A DNA stretch of 37,596 nucleotides from Rhizobium pisi (GCF_003938655.1 NZ_RJJT01000038.1:1-37596); one strand, 5' to 3'. Positions 1 to 8,752 are shown, counted from the stretch's first letter. Made by a program: numbers and translations. Notes: generated from the sequence alone by a model not told the origin.

Positions 1-78
1 GAGCCAAACGGCATGAACAATCACCTCCGCTGGAAATCGGTGGCGACGATAAAGAGGATCGCGGGCAAATCTGGTCAT
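1..78 (-). CDS. IS6-family transposase, N-terminal fragment (runs off window)
   Basis: Reading leftwards from an ATG at 78, the frame stays open to the window edge and gives 26 residues that include the stretch RDPLYRRHRFPAEVI followed by HAVWL. From family knowledge this is the typical N-terminus of IS6/IS26-type transposases, which carry an LYxxHRFPxEII-AVWLY pattern before their DDE catalytic domain. The catalytic part lies outside the window, so I cannot say whether the gene is intact. It sits just inside a candidate terminal repeat at 112-127. It has no functional link to the catabolic genes, but it marks the left border of the cluster as mobile-element territory. Confidence 0.75.
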   Translation of the reverse strand, partial: MTRFARDPLYRRHRFPAEVIVHAVWL

Positions 79-111
79 GCCGCCAGATCCCACATTTTGA
101 TCGATGGCCGG

Positions 112-127
112 TTAACGTTACGGTGCC
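112..127. repeat. Candidate terminal inverted repeat of the IS6-family element
   Basis: The plus strand reads TTAACGTTACGGTGCC; read inward from 127 it begins GGCACCGTAACG. IS6-family ends commonly begin GGCAC/GGTTC followed by a TG-rich stretch, and the position about 35-50 bases outside the transposase start fits. The matching left end is outside the window, so this is an inference from position and partial resemblance. Confidence 0.45.
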
Positions 128-208
128 AGTTTCTCCCCGACGAGTTCTCCAAAATGCGCATCACGGAGTTTTTGAGTATAATCTTTAATTGTGATCTTTT
201 GCAACTTG

Positions 209-1861
209 CTACATCTCCGGATAAACAGGCCCCTCACCGCCTTGCGGCGGTACCCAGTTGATGTTCTGGTTAGGATCCTTGATATCGCAGGTCTTGCAGT
301 GCACGCAGTTCTGGGCATTGATGACGTAGACCTCCTCGCCGTCCTTCTCCACCCATTCATAAACGCCGGCGGGGCAATAACGGGTCGAGGGACCGGCATA
401 AACGTCGTGTTCGGAGCGCTTCTGCAGCTCCATGTCCTTCACCTGAAGATGCACCGGCTGGTCTTCCTCATGGTTGGTGGAGGAGAGGAACACCGAGGAC
501 AGGCGGTCGAAGGTGAGAACGCCGTCCGGCCTTGGATAATCGATCTTCTTGTGCTTCGAGGCCGGTTCGAGGCTCTGCGCATCCGTCTTGCCGTGCTTCA
601 GCGTACCGAAGAAGGAGAAGCCGAACAGCTGGTTGGTCCACATATCGAGGCCGCCAAGACCGACGCCAACAAGCGTGCCGAATTTCGACCAGAGCGGCTT
701 GACGTTGCGCACCCGCTTCAGGTCCTTGCCGATATCGCCTTCACTCCATTCGGCCTCGATCTCCACCACCTCGTCATGGGCGCGGCCGGCGGAAAGGGCC
801 GCGGCGATCTTTTCCGCGGCCAGCATGCCCGACAGAACCGCATTATGGCTGCCCTTGATACGCGGCACGTTGACGAAACCGGCGGAACAGCCGATCAGCG
901 CGCCACCGGGGAAGGTGAGCTTCGGCACCGACTGATAGCCGCCCTCGGTGATGGCGCGCGCACCATAGGAGATGCGCTTGCCGCCCTCGAAGGTATCGCG
1001 GATCGCCGGATGCGTCTTGAAGCGCTGAAATTCCTCGAAAGGATAAAGATAGGGGTTCTTGTAATTGAGATGCACCACGAAGCCGACGGCAACGAGGTTG
1101 CCTTCCAGATGATACAGGAACGAGCCGCCGCCGGTCTTGAGACCCAGCGGCCAGCCGAAGGAATGCTGCACGAGGCCCTGTTTGTGCTTCTCCGATTTGA
1201 CTTGCCAGAGTTCTTTGATGCCGATGCCGAATTTTTGCGGCTCGCGACCCTTCGACAGGTCGAATTTGGAAATTAGCTGCTTGGCAAGCGATCCACGCAC
1301 GCCCTCGCCGATCAACACGTATTTGCCGTGCAGCTCCATGCCGCGGGTGAAGTTCGGGCCCGGCTCGCCATTCTTCTCGATGCCCATGTCGCCGGTGGCG
1401 ACGCCGATGACGGCGCCTTCGTCGTTGTAAAGCACTTCGGTTGCGGCAAAACCCGGATATATTTCCACGCCAAGCGCTTCCGCCTTTTCCGCAAGCCAGC
1501 GACAGACGAGACCGAGCGAGACGATGTAATTGCCGTGATTGTTCATCAGCGGCGGCATCAGGAAGTTCGGCAGGCGGATGGAGCCTGCGGGCCCGAGGAA
1601 CAGGAACTGGTCGTCCTTGACTTCGGTCTTGAAGGGGTGGCCCTCCTCGTCGCGCCAGCTTGGCAGGAGCCTGTCGATGCCGATCGGATCCACCACGGCG
1701 CCGGAGAGGATATGCGCACCGACTTCCGAGCCCTTTTCCAGCACCACGACGGAGAGGTCCGGATTGACCTGCTTCAACCGAATTGCGGCAGACAGGCCAG
1801 CAGGTCCGGCGCCGACGACTACGACATCGAATTCCATGCTTTCGCGTTCGGGGAGTTCCAT
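209..1861 (-). CDS. Electron transfer flavoprotein-ubiquinone oxidoreductase (ETF-QO)
   Basis: 550 aa. It accepts electrons from reduced ETF and passes them to membrane ubiquinone. The N-terminus has an FAD-binding GAGPAG motif within the first 25 residues. The C-terminus carries the 4Fe-4S binding cysteines (YCPAGVYEW, then NCVHCKTCDIKDP) and ends with the typical NQNINWVPPQGGEGPVYP-type tail. Length and layout match the full family. Start: ATG at 1861 has GAGG five bases upstream; an internal ATG at 1837 is less likely. It is the last gene of the demethylation operon, 40 bp after folD, with only about 80 bp to the IS6 end. Rhizobia normally keep an ETF-QO for beta-oxidation, so this is probably a dedicated extra copy (inference). 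Confidence 0.95.
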   Translation of the reverse strand: MELPERESMEFDVVVVGAGPAGLSAAIRLKQVNPDLSVVVLEKGSEVGAHILSGAVVDPIGIDRLLPSWRDEEGHPFKTEVKDDQFLFLGPAGSIRLPNFLMPPLMNNHGNYIVSLGLVCRWLAEKAEALGVEIYPGFAATEVLYNDEGAVIGVATGDMGIEKNGEPGPNFTRGMELHGKYVLIGEGVRGSLAKQLISKFDLSKGREPQKFGIGIKELWQVKSEKHKQGLVQHSFGWPLGLKTGGGSFLYHLEGNLVAVGFVVHLNYKNPYLYPFEEFQRFKTHPAIRDTFEGGKRISYGARAITEGGYQSVPKLTFPGGALIGCSAGFVNVPRIKGSHNAVLSGMLAAEKIAAALSAGRAHDEVVEIEAEWSEGDIGKDLKRVRNVKPLWSKFGTLVGVGLGGLDMWTNQLFGFSFFGTLKHGKTDAQSLEPASKHKKIDYPRPDGVLTFDRLSSVFLSSTNHEEDQPVHLQVKDMELQKRSEHDVYAGPSTRYCPAGVYEWVEKDGEEVYVINAQNCVHCKTCDIKDPNQNINWVPPQGGEGPVYPEM

Positions 1862-1901
1862 TAAATCCTCATTTCATTGCCTGGTACAGACCGTTTGCCG
1901 C

Positions 1902-2801
1902 TCAAAATGTCGGCGGTCGGCGACCCGCCTTGCGATAGGCGGCAATCACTGTATTAGCCATGAGCATGGCAATGGTCATTGGACCAACGCCGCCAGGTAC
2001 GGGCGTAATGACACCGGCGACTTTTTCGCACTCCGTAAAGGCAACGTCACCAACGAGGCGGAACTTGCCCTCCCCCTTGTCTGGTGCTGGCACGCGATTG
2101 ATACCAACATCGATGACAGTTGCGCCGGGTTTGATCCAGTCTGCTTTCACCATTTCTGGACGACCGACCGCCGCGACTAAAATATCCGCGTTTCGGCAGA
2201 CTGCCGGCAGGTCCTTCGTGCGTGAATGCGCCGTCGTCACGGTCGCGTTTGCGGCGAGCAGCAGTGCCGACATCGGCTTACCGAAGAGATTAGAGCGGCC
2301 GATGACGACGACGCTAAGGCCAGACAGATCCGCGCCGTGAGTGCGGCGCACGAATAGCATAGCGCCGGCTGGCGTGCAGGAAACGAGCCCTCCGTCCAGA
2401 TCGCCGGTTGCCACCTTCCCGGCATTGACGACATGCAGACCATCTACGTCCTTCTCCGGCAGGATCGATTGGATGATCGCCTCGGAATCGAGGTGCTTGG
2501 GAAGCGGTAGCTGGACAAGTACGCCATGGACGGACGGATCCCTGTTCAGCGTCTGTACGAGGCTCGAAAGCTCTTCCTGCGTCGTTGCTTCCGGCAGTGT
2601 ATGCTGGATTGAATTATATCCACACTCCTTGGCCATCTTGCTCTTTGCCCCGACATAGGCGTGGCTGGCCGGATCATCACCCACGATGATCACGGCAAGT
2701 CCGGGGGTGCTTGCGGCCTCAGCCTTCAGCGCTGACGTCGCGGCCTTGACGCTTGCTATCATCTCGGCAGCGACTTTGCGTCCATCAATAAGTTCAGCCA
2801 T
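1902..2801 (-). CDS. folD: Bifunctional methylene-THF dehydrogenase / methenyl-THF cyclohydrolase
   Basis: 299 aa, full length for the family. It oxidises 5,10-methylene-THF to 5,10-methenyl-THF (NADP-linked) and hydrolyses that to 10-formyl-THF. Visible signatures: the active-site YVGAKSKMAKECG segment near residue 50 (the Tyr/Lys pair of FolD), a VQLPLP motif near 100, the nucleotide-binding VVIGRSNLFGKP segment near 165 and the C-terminal PGGVGPMTIAMLMANT signature. The ATG at 2801 follows the purU stop by three bases, so the two genes are probably translationally coupled. In this operon it would oxidise the methylene-THF produced by the GcvT-type demethylating proteins and hand 10-formyl-THF to PurU. 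Confidence 0.95.
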   Translation of the reverse strand: MAELIDGRKVAAEMIASVKAATSALKAEAASTPGLAVIIVGDDPASHAYVGAKSKMAKECGYNSIQHTLPEATTQEELSSLVQTLNRDPSVHGVLVQLPLPKHLDSEAIIQSILPEKDVDGLHVVNAGKVATGDLDGGLVSCTPAGAMLFVRRTHGADLSGLSVVVIGRSNLFGKPMSALLLAANATVTTAHSRTKDLPAVCRNADILVAAVGRPEMVKADWIKPGATVIDVGINRVPAPDKGEGKFRLVGDVAFTECEKVAGVITPVPGGVGPMTIAMLMANTVIAAYRKAGRRPPTF

Positions 2802-2804
2802 GAC

Positions 2805-3701
2805 TTAACCCATACGCTCGGAGACATAAGATCCCGGGCTCGCCGGGAAGACGACTGTTCGATTGCCGTTGATGAAAGTGCGGTGGTGGATGTGGGCATG
2901 AATTGCACGCGCCAGAACCTGGCTCTCAACATCGCGGCCAATCGATACATAGTCCTCGGCGCTCTGAGCATGAGTGATGCGCGCCGTGTCTTGCTCAATA
3001 ATCGGACCTTCGTCCAGATCGGCTGTTACGTAGTGAGCCGTCGCTCCGATCAGCTTTACACCGCGCTCATAAGCCTGCTTGTAGGGATTGGCACCCTTGA
3101 AGCTTGGTAGGAAGGAGTGGTGAATATTGATGATCTTACCAGACATCCTCTGACACATCTCGTCGGAGAGGATCTGCATGTAACGAGCAAGCACAATCAA
3201 TTCGGTGCCGGTCTGCTCGACAACTTCCATTATCCGCGCTTCGGCCTGCGGCTTGTTGGCTTTGGTCACCGGGATGTGGTGAAATGGAATGTCGTGATTA
3301 ACGACTACCTTCTGATACTCGAAATGGTTTGAAACCACGCCAACGATATCAATTGGCAGCGCGCCAATCTTCCAACGATAGAGAAGGTCGTTCAGGCAGT
3401 GACCAAAACGCGACACCATCAGCAACACCTTCATCTTGGCGTCACCTTGGTAAAAATTCGCCGCCATATCGAAAGTCTTGGCGACAGGTGTAAACGCCGT
3501 CTCGATGTCCTCGATGGTGGCGCCCTCCTGACTGGAGAAGGTCAGGCGCATGAAAAACATTCCGGTGTCTACATCGTCGAACTGGGAAGAATCTATGATG
3601 TTACATCCCTTCTCGGCGAGAACGCCCGTGATGGCGGCAACGATGCCGCGCGTCGATTTGCAGGATACGGTCAGGATGTAGGTCTTCATCTCATGGTCCA
3701 T
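2805..3701 (-). CDS. purU: Formyltetrahydrofolate deformylase
   Basis: 298 aa. It hydrolyses 10-formyl-THF to formate and free THF. An N-terminal ACT-like domain (about residues 5-85, with SCKSTRGIVAAITG) precedes a formyltransferase-fold hydrolase domain that contains IHHSFLPSFKGANPY and IGATAHYVTADLDEGPII, the conserved His/Asp catalytic region. Start is uncertain: ATG at 3701 has little Shine-Dalgarno, while ATG at 3689 has GGA seven bases upstream and would give 294 aa. There is a gap of about 160 bp after etfA, then tight coupling to folD. Its job here is probably to recycle THF under high one-carbon load, as in glycine betaine and dimethylglycine catabolism, rather than purine synthesis (inference). 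Confidence 0.94.
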   Translation of the reverse strand: MDHEMKTYILTVSCKSTRGIVAAITGVLAEKGCNIIDSSQFDDVDTGMFFMRLTFSSQEGATIEDIETAFTPVAKTFDMAANFYQGDAKMKVLLMVSRFGHCLNDLLYRWKIGALPIDIVGVVSNHFEYQKVVVNHDIPFHHIPVTKANKPQAEARIMEVVEQTGTELIVLARYMQILSDEMCQRMSGKIINIHHSFLPSFKGANPYKQAYERGVKLIGATAHYVTADLDEGPIIEQDTARITHAQSAEDYVSIGRDVESQVLARAIHAHIHHRTFINGNRTVVFPASPGSYVSERMG

Positions 3702-3860
3702 TATCAGTAGGAGGTGTCAGGAGCACTTGCTCGTGCGTCGCGTTTTGGCTGGACGACAGAGTCGTAAGCTGGTGCTGCGCAGGCGGGCAGTGGCGATTAG
3801 GGCGATTGAGACCGGCGGATGCTGAGCACCCGACGGCTAATTCTCTCTTGTTGAGGCCGA

Positions 3861-4793
3861 CTAGAGCGCCTTCTCAAGTTCCGGCAGTATCTCGAAGATG
3901 TCGCCAACCACGCCGTAGTCGGCGACTTGGAATATCGGCGCCTCCTCATCCTTGTTGATAGCAACGATAACCTTGGAGTCCTTCATTCCGGCTAGGTGCT
4001 GAATGGCACCGGATATGCCGCAAGCGATGTACAATTGAGGGGCAACCACTTTGCCGGTCTGGCCGATCTGCCAGTCGTTCGGAGCGTAACCCGCGTCCAC
4101 GGCGGCGCGTGATGCCCCGACCGCGGCACCGAGCTTGTCAGCGACCGGCAGAATTACCTCCTTAAACTTCTCCGACGAGCCTAGTGCGCGTCCGCCGGAT
4201 ATGACGATTTTGGCAGAGCTTAGTTCCGGGCGATCGGAGGAGGAGAGTGCGTCGGTAACGAAACGTGACAGAGGCGAAGAAAAGGCTGCCGACGAGATCG
4301 TCTCGACGGCAGCAGTTGGGCCCTGGGGGGCCGGGGAAAACGAGGCTGTCCGCACAGTGATCACCTTCTTAGCGTCGGCCGACTGCACCGTCTGAATGGC
4401 GTTGCCTGCGTAGATCGGACGCTTGAACGTGTCGGCGGAGAGGACCTCGACGATCTCGGAGACCTGCGCGACATCGAGCAGGGCGGCAACGCGCGGCATG
4501 ACGTTTTTGCCCACCGAGGTGGCGGCAGCGATGATCGTGTCGTAGGAACCGGCAAGCGAGACGATGAGGGCGGCGAGCGGTTCGGCAAGGCTGTGGCCTA
4601 GCGCGGCATCATCTGCGATGAGCACCTTCGAAATGCCCTGAAGCTTTGCTGACTCTTCGGCCACCGCGGATACGCCGGCACCGGCGACAAGCACATGTAC
4701 GTCGCCGCCGATCTTGGAAGCCGCCGTCAGCGCCTTGGCTGTCTGGTCGGAAAGCGCGGTATTGTCGTGGTCAGCCAAAAGAAGAATGGCCAT
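3861..4793 (-). CDS. etfA: Electron transfer flavoprotein alpha subunit
   Basis: 310 aa, standard EtfA/FixB length. It binds FAD and pairs with EtfB to shuttle electrons from flavoprotein dehydrogenases to ETF-QO. The C-terminal FAD domain shows QIGQTGKVVAPQLYIACGIS followed by GAIQHLAGMKDSKVIVAINKDEEAPIF, the ETF-alpha signature. The N-terminal half is the weaker nucleotide-binding-fold domain. Start: ATG at 4793 with GGAG nine bases upstream. It lies 27 bp after etfB and upstream of purU on the same strand. The presence of etfBA plus ETF-QO in one operon with two methylamine-type dehydrogenases makes the electron route self-contained. Confidence 0.96.
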   Translation of the reverse strand: MAILLLADHDNTALSDQTAKALTAASKIGGDVHVLVAGAGVSAVAEESAKLQGISKVLIADDAALGHSLAEPLAALIVSLAGSYDTIIAAATSVGKNVMPRVAALLDVAQVSEIVEVLSADTFKRPIYAGNAIQTVQSADAKKVITVRTASFSPAPQGPTAAVETISSAAFSSPLSRFVTDALSSSDRPELSSAKIVISGGRALGSSEKFKEVILPVADKLGAAVGASRAAVDAGYAPNDWQIGQTGKVVAPQLYIACGISGAIQHLAGMKDSKVIVAINKDEEAPIFQVADYGVVGDIFEILPELEKAL

Positions 4794-4820
4794 AGTCTTA
4801 GTCTCCTTGTTTCTGCCAGA

Positions 4821-5573
4821 TCAGAGGACGCCGGCTTCGGTCTTGAGCTTTTCGATGAGCTCGGCGACCGTCTTCACCTTGATGCCGGCCTTACGTCCCT
4901 CTGGCTCCTCAGTCTTCAGAACCTTGAGGCGTGGGGCGGTGTCGATACCGAAGTCGGCCGGACTTCTCTTGTCGAGTGGCTTCTTCTTGGCCTTCATGAT
5001 GTTCGGCAGCGAGGCGTAGCGAGGTTCGTTGAGGCGAAGGTCCGTCGTGATGATGGCCGGAAGCTTGACTTCGATGGTCTGGAGACCGCCGTCGACTTCG
5101 CGGGTCACGTTGGCGTTGGAAGCATCAATGATCTCTACCTTGGAGGCGAAGGTGCCTTGGGCCCAGCCGAGAAGAGCGGCGAGCATCTGACCGGTCTGGT
5201 TGGAATCGTCGTCGATCGCCTGCTTGCCGACGATGACGAGGCCGGGCTGCTCGGCTTCGACGACGCCCTTGACGATCTTGGCGACAGAGAGCGGCTCGAC
5301 GGCATCTTCGGTTTCAACAAGGATGGCGCGATCGGCACCCATCGCGAGCGCGGTGCGCAGCGTTTCCTCGGCCTTGGCCGGGCCGATGGAGACGACGATG
5401 ACTTCAGACGCCTTGCCGGCTTCCTTCAGCCGCAACGCCTCCTCGACGGAAATTTCGTCGAAGGGGTTCATCGACATCTTCACGTTTGCCAGTTCAACAC
5501 CGGAACCATCAGGCTTGACGCGGATCTTGACGTTGTAATCAACGACGCGTTTGACGGTGACGAGAATTTTCAT
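4821..5573 (-). CDS. etfB: Electron transfer flavoprotein beta subunit
   Basis: 250 aa, normal for EtfB/FixA. It carries AMP and docks to the dehydrogenases. Visible features: N-terminal MKILVTVKRVVDYNVKIRV, the AIDDDSNQTGQMLA segment that binds AMP, and the EtfB signature LRLNEPRYASLPNIMKAKKK around residues 180-200. Start: ATG at 5573 preceded by GAGGAGG six bases upstream, a very strong ribosome-binding site. It lies just 11 bp after the GcvT-like gene. The conserved ETF recognition loop suggests ordinary partnership with acyl-CoA- or amine-dehydrogenase-type flavoproteins. Both candidate partners lie upstream in the same operon. Confidence 0.96.
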   Translation of the reverse strand: MKILVTVKRVVDYNVKIRVKPDGSGVELANVKMSMNPFDEISVEEALRLKEAGKASEVIVVSIGPAKAEETLRTALAMGADRAILVETEDAVEPLSVAKIVKGVVEAEQPGLVIVGKQAIDDDSNQTGQMLAALLGWAQGTFASKVEIIDASNANVTREVDGGLQTIEVKLPAIITTDLRLNEPRYASLPNIMKAKKKPLDKRSPADFGIDTAPRLKVLKTEEPEGRKAGIKVKTVAELIEKLKTEAGVL

Positions 5574-5584
5574 CGAAGTCCTCC

Positions 5585-6697
5585 TCAGGCTCGCGACCGC
5601 GTGGACTTCGGGTCATAAACAGCGGCGCGATGGACCGTGACAGCCGTTCCATCCTCCAGCGTTAAGCTCTGTCCTTCGTTAGCGCATGCGATCGAGACAT
5701 AAGCCATGGCGATTGGATAACCGACCGTGTGTCCATAGGCGGCAGACGTGACACGACCGACGGCATCCGCGTCCAGTTTTACCGCAGTTCCGATGGCTGG
5801 GAGCGCGGCACTCGCCGGGAGTTCGAGCAGCACGAGAAGTCGCTCGGCCCCGTCAGACTTCTGACGCTCAACAATGGATTTACCGGGATAGGCGGCGTCC
5901 TTTGGCTTTATCGTCCAACCAAGACCTGCCTCAACAGGCGTCGTGTCTTCGCCGATATCGCGTCCCCAGATGGGATAGCGTTTTTCGATTCGCAAAGACC
6001 CCATCGAGCCCGCGCCGCAAGGCACAAGACCCAGAGGTTTGCCCGCTTCTAGTAACGCGTCGTAGAAGCTTTCGATATGTTCGGTTGGAACCCAGAGTTC
6101 ATATCCCAGCTCACCGGTGAAGCCTGTGCGTGTGACGATGACGCCATCCACGTCGGCTACCTTGGCTGTCGTGACTGCGAAACCCGGCAGCGCGTCGTTC
6201 GATACGTCGAGTGCGGTGACGCGTTCCAAGCATGCCCTTGACTGCGGTCCCTGGAGCGACAGTGAGACATAGCGGTATCCGAGCGAGACGACATGTACAC
6301 CATAGGAGGCGCCCCTTTCCTTCAGGTAGGCCTCAACCCGCTCGACACGGTGCGGGGCTGGAATGACCCAAAACAGGTGCTCAGAAGGGCGATAGGTGAT
6401 GACGTCATCGATGAAACCGCCCTGGTCGTTGAGGATGCCGCAGTAAACGCCGCGACCGGGAGCAACTTTCGTCATGTCAGCGACGAAGGTATTGTTCAGG
6501 AACGTCTCGGCTTCGGCACCGGCGACCTCCAGCATAAACTGGCCAAAGATCTCGAACAGGCCCGCTGCGGTACGAACCGCTGAATGTTCCGTTTTCGCGT
6601 CGGTAAACACATTTGCCGTCAGGAAGTGCGCCTTCTCGGCCATCTCTGCATTGCGGGCCTTGAAGGCATGGTAAAGCGGTGTGCGCTTGGCTGTCAT
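5585..6697 (-). CDS. GcvT-family aminomethyltransferase-like, THF-dependent demethylation protein
   Basis: 370 aa, free-standing GCV_T plus GCV_T_C domains. Family members bind THF and move a one-carbon unit from an aminomethyl or iminium intermediate to give 5,10-methylene-THF. Visible: GGFIDDVITYR near residue 95, which holds the folate-contacting Asp; TRTGFTGELGYELWVP near 190-205; and LRIEKRYPIWGRDIGEDTTPVEAGLGWTIK near 235-265. No GcvH or GcvP genes are nearby, so a glycine-cleavage role is unlikely. It sits between a trimethylamine-dehydrogenase-like enzyme and etfB, so I infer it captures formaldehyde-level carbon from that enzyme. Start: ATG at 6697 with AGGA upstream. It resembles the C-terminal half of the fused protein at 10035-12518. 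Confidence 0.88.
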   Translation of the reverse strand: MTAKRTPLYHAFKARNAEMAEKAHFLTANVFTDAKTEHSAVRTAAGLFEIFGQFMLEVAGAEAETFLNNTFVADMTKVAPGRGVYCGILNDQGGFIDDVITYRPSEHLFWVIPAPHRVERVEAYLKERGASYGVHVVSLGYRYVSLSLQGPQSRACLERVTALDVSNDALPGFAVTTAKVADVDGVIVTRTGFTGELGYELWVPTEHIESFYDALLEAGKPLGLVPCGAGSMGSLRIEKRYPIWGRDIGEDTTPVEAGLGWTIKPKDAAYPGKSIVERQKSDGAERLLVLLELPASAALPAIGTAVKLDADAVGRVTSAAYGHTVGYPIAMAYVSIACANEGQSLTLEDGTAVTVHRAAVYDPKSTRSRA

Positions 6698-6715
6698 GGA
6701 GTAGTCCTTTCGGTC

Positions 6716-8752
6716 TTAAAGAAACAGGGTCGGGCGTTCGCGTTTGAAAATTCGGTCCTCGGGCTCCGTTCCCAGCACCTCGCGTGCGTGGCGATGTCCT
6801 GAGTAAACGGCACTCTGGATAACCCCTGGACATTCGGCATCGCCGATCGTGCGGAACGGGATGCCCTTTTCCGCAAGGCCGACAGCAAGGGTGGTGTCTG
6901 GCAGGCGGGTGCCGACGACGATCAGCGTCGTGGCCGAGATCGTCGGCAACGACTCTCCCGTGTCGCCTCTGATGACAGCAAGTCCCGCTTCATCCCAAGC
7001 GCTAGCGACAGTGTTTGGATACATTCGAACCCCGGCTGCCTTCATTTCGGCAATCATGCGCGGCTGTTCGAGGGTATGACCCATCCATGCCGACAGCGAT
7101 GGCATTGGGGTGACCAAGTTCACTTGGTGCCCCTTTGCGGACAGGTCGGCGGCAAGCGCATTGGCCATGTAGTAATGGTCGTCATCGTAGATCACGACGG
7201 ATGGACCGATCGCTGCGCCGTCCATTACAAGGTCAGGCGTCAGGGCAAAGTCTGCAAAGCCGGAAATCGGCTGCAGCCGCGTGCGTCCTGCCCCGTCGCT
7301 GCGCCAAGGGGCCCCGGTAGCGAGAAGGACATGGTCCGCCCCGAAGTCGGCGATGCCGTCGGCACCCAACTCACTACCGGGATAAAGATTGACGTTCGGC
7401 ATTTGCTGCAGTTGGTAAAGACGATAGTCCTTGACCCGTCCCCATGAGGAAAGTCCCTTTATACGAGCCTCACGGGTGGAGCGACCGCCGAGCTCGTCGT
7501 CACGCTCGGCTACAGTCACAGCATGACCAGCCTTTGCGAGAACGAGTGCCGCTTCCAGTCCGGCCGGACCAGATCCTACGATCAGGATATTTTTCTCATT
7601 TTCTGTCTTTGGTATCCGTTCCGGATGCCAGCCGCGGCGCCATTCCTCCGAAATGGTCGGGTTCTGGGTGCAGCGCAGTTCCATGCCGACGGTTTCCACC
7701 GCCACGCACATGTTGCAGCCAATGCACTCCCGGATATCCTCGATGCGGCCTTCGCGGATCTTTTCGGGCAAGAAAGGATCGGCAATCGAGGGTCGTGCGG
7801 CGCCGATCAAGTCCAGTACGCCCCGTCGAATTTGACTCACCATTGCGTCGGGAGAAGTAAAGCGACCCACTCCAAGGACAGGCTTGCCGGTCACAGTCTT
7901 GACGAACTGGGTAAACTCTTCCTGGAAACCTTCCGCATCATAGCGGGCCGTACCGCTGTCGCGGCTCCATGAGGAGACATTGACATCCCACATGTCGGGA
8001 AGATCCGCCAGGCTCTCTATGACCGCCCTACCCTCTCCCGTGTTGAGGATGCGCTTAGGTCCAGAGAGCTCATGAACGGCAAAGCGCACCGCTACCGCCA
8101 TCTGATCGCCTGCCTCCTCCTTTGCTTCTTCCAACACCTCCCGGAACAGCCGCACGCGGTTTTCAAAGCTGCCGCCATACTCGTCGGTCCGGAAATTGTA
8201 GGCCGGCGAGAGGAAGTGCCAGAGGATGGAGGCATCGTGGGAAGCATAGACGTAGGCGATGTCATAGCCAGCCTTTTTGGCGCGGCCGATTGCGTCGCGA
8301 AACGATCGGCGCAGCGTTCGGATGTCGTCCTTGTCCATCGCCTTTGCCATAAGGGGCATGTCAGGCTTCAAAGTTGGCAGGACAGAGGGCCCCATGGCAG
8401 GGTAACCTGTCGTGAGGCCGCGCGAACGGATGCCAGTGTGGCCTAGTTCGATGGAGGCAAGGGCGCCGTGCGCGCGGATTCGATCGACGGAGCGAGCATG
8501 GGCCTTGACGTCGCCTTCATCCCACAGGCGCTCATATGGCAGCCCCGCGAGATCCGAAGTCGGGTCGATCTCGCTGAGCTGCATTGCAACGATACCCCAA
8601 CCGCCTTCCGCCCGCGTTTCGCGAATACCGATGGCGCCGTTTGGCATCAGATAGCTATGGCCGATGGCGTGCGGCATGGACACGAAGCGGTTCGGCGCTG
8701 TGACCGGACCAATTTTGATCGGCTCAAACAGGATTGAGTAACGCGGGTCCAT
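6716..8752 (-). CDS. Trimethylamine dehydrogenase-like FMN / 4Fe-4S flavoprotein (N-demethylase candidate)
   Basis: 678 aa. The N-terminal old-yellow-enzyme TIM barrel (1-340) is followed by a 4Fe-4S site (Cys 343, 346, 349, 361) and a C-terminal dinucleotide-binding domain with GSGPAGLEAALVL near 400. Compared from memory with Methylophilus trimethylamine dehydrogenase, the catalytic Tyr169, His172 and Asp267 appear kept (Y169, H172, D265). The Cys30 that covalently binds FMN is replaced by Ala29, and two of three aromatic-cage residues (Tyr60, Trp355) are changed while Trp264 is kept. It is therefore probably a demethylase for another secondary or tertiary amine, like DgcA- or stachydrine-type enzymes. 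Start: ATG at 8752 with GAGG six bases upstream; an upstream GTG at 8764 overlaps the previous stop but has a poorer site. Confidence 0.88.
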   Translation of the reverse strand: MDPRYSILFEPIKIGPVTAPNRFVSMPHAIGHSYLMPNGAIGIRETRAEGGWGIVAMQLSEIDPTSDLAGLPYERLWDEGDVKAHARSVDRIRAHGALASIELGHTGIRSRGLTTGYPAMGPSVLPTLKPDMPLMAKAMDKDDIRTLRRSFRDAIGRAKKAGYDIAYVYASHDASILWHFLSPAYNFRTDEYGGSFENRVRLFREVLEEAKEEAGDQMAVAVRFAVHELSGPKRILNTGEGRAVIESLADLPDMWDVNVSSWSRDSGTARYDAEGFQEEFTQFVKTVTGKPVLGVGRFTSPDAMVSQIRRGVLDLIGAARPSIADPFLPEKIREGRIEDIRECIGCNMCVAVETVGMELRCTQNPTISEEWRRGWHPERIPKTENEKNILIVGSGPAGLEAALVLAKAGHAVTVAERDDELGGRSTREARIKGLSSWGRVKDYRLYQLQQMPNVNLYPGSELGADGIADFGADHVLLATGAPWRSDGAGRTRLQPISGFADFALTPDLVMDGAAIGPSVVIYDDDHYYMANALAADLSAKGHQVNLVTPMPSLSAWMGHTLEQPRMIAEMKAAGVRMYPNTVASAWDEAGLAVIRGDTGESLPTISATTLIVVGTRLPDTTLAVGLAEKGIPFRTIGDAECPGVIQSAVYSGHRHAREVLGTEPEDRIFKRERPTLFL

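Noticed and set aside
191..1276. Long plus-strand open frame opposite ETF-QO (361 codons)
   Set aside because: It is antisense to a clear ETF-QO gene; the translation has no family features and reflects high wobble GC on the coding strand.
3817..3831. GGATGCTGAGCACCC imperfect palindrome between etfA and purU
   Set aside because: One-base centre and a mismatch; no T-run and no promoter boxes nearby, so neither a terminator nor a convincing operator.
4695..5618. Plus-strand open frame of 307 codons opposite etfA/etfB
   Set aside because: Antisense shadow of etfB and the etfA start; Asp/Gly/Leu-rich translation with no recognisable domain.
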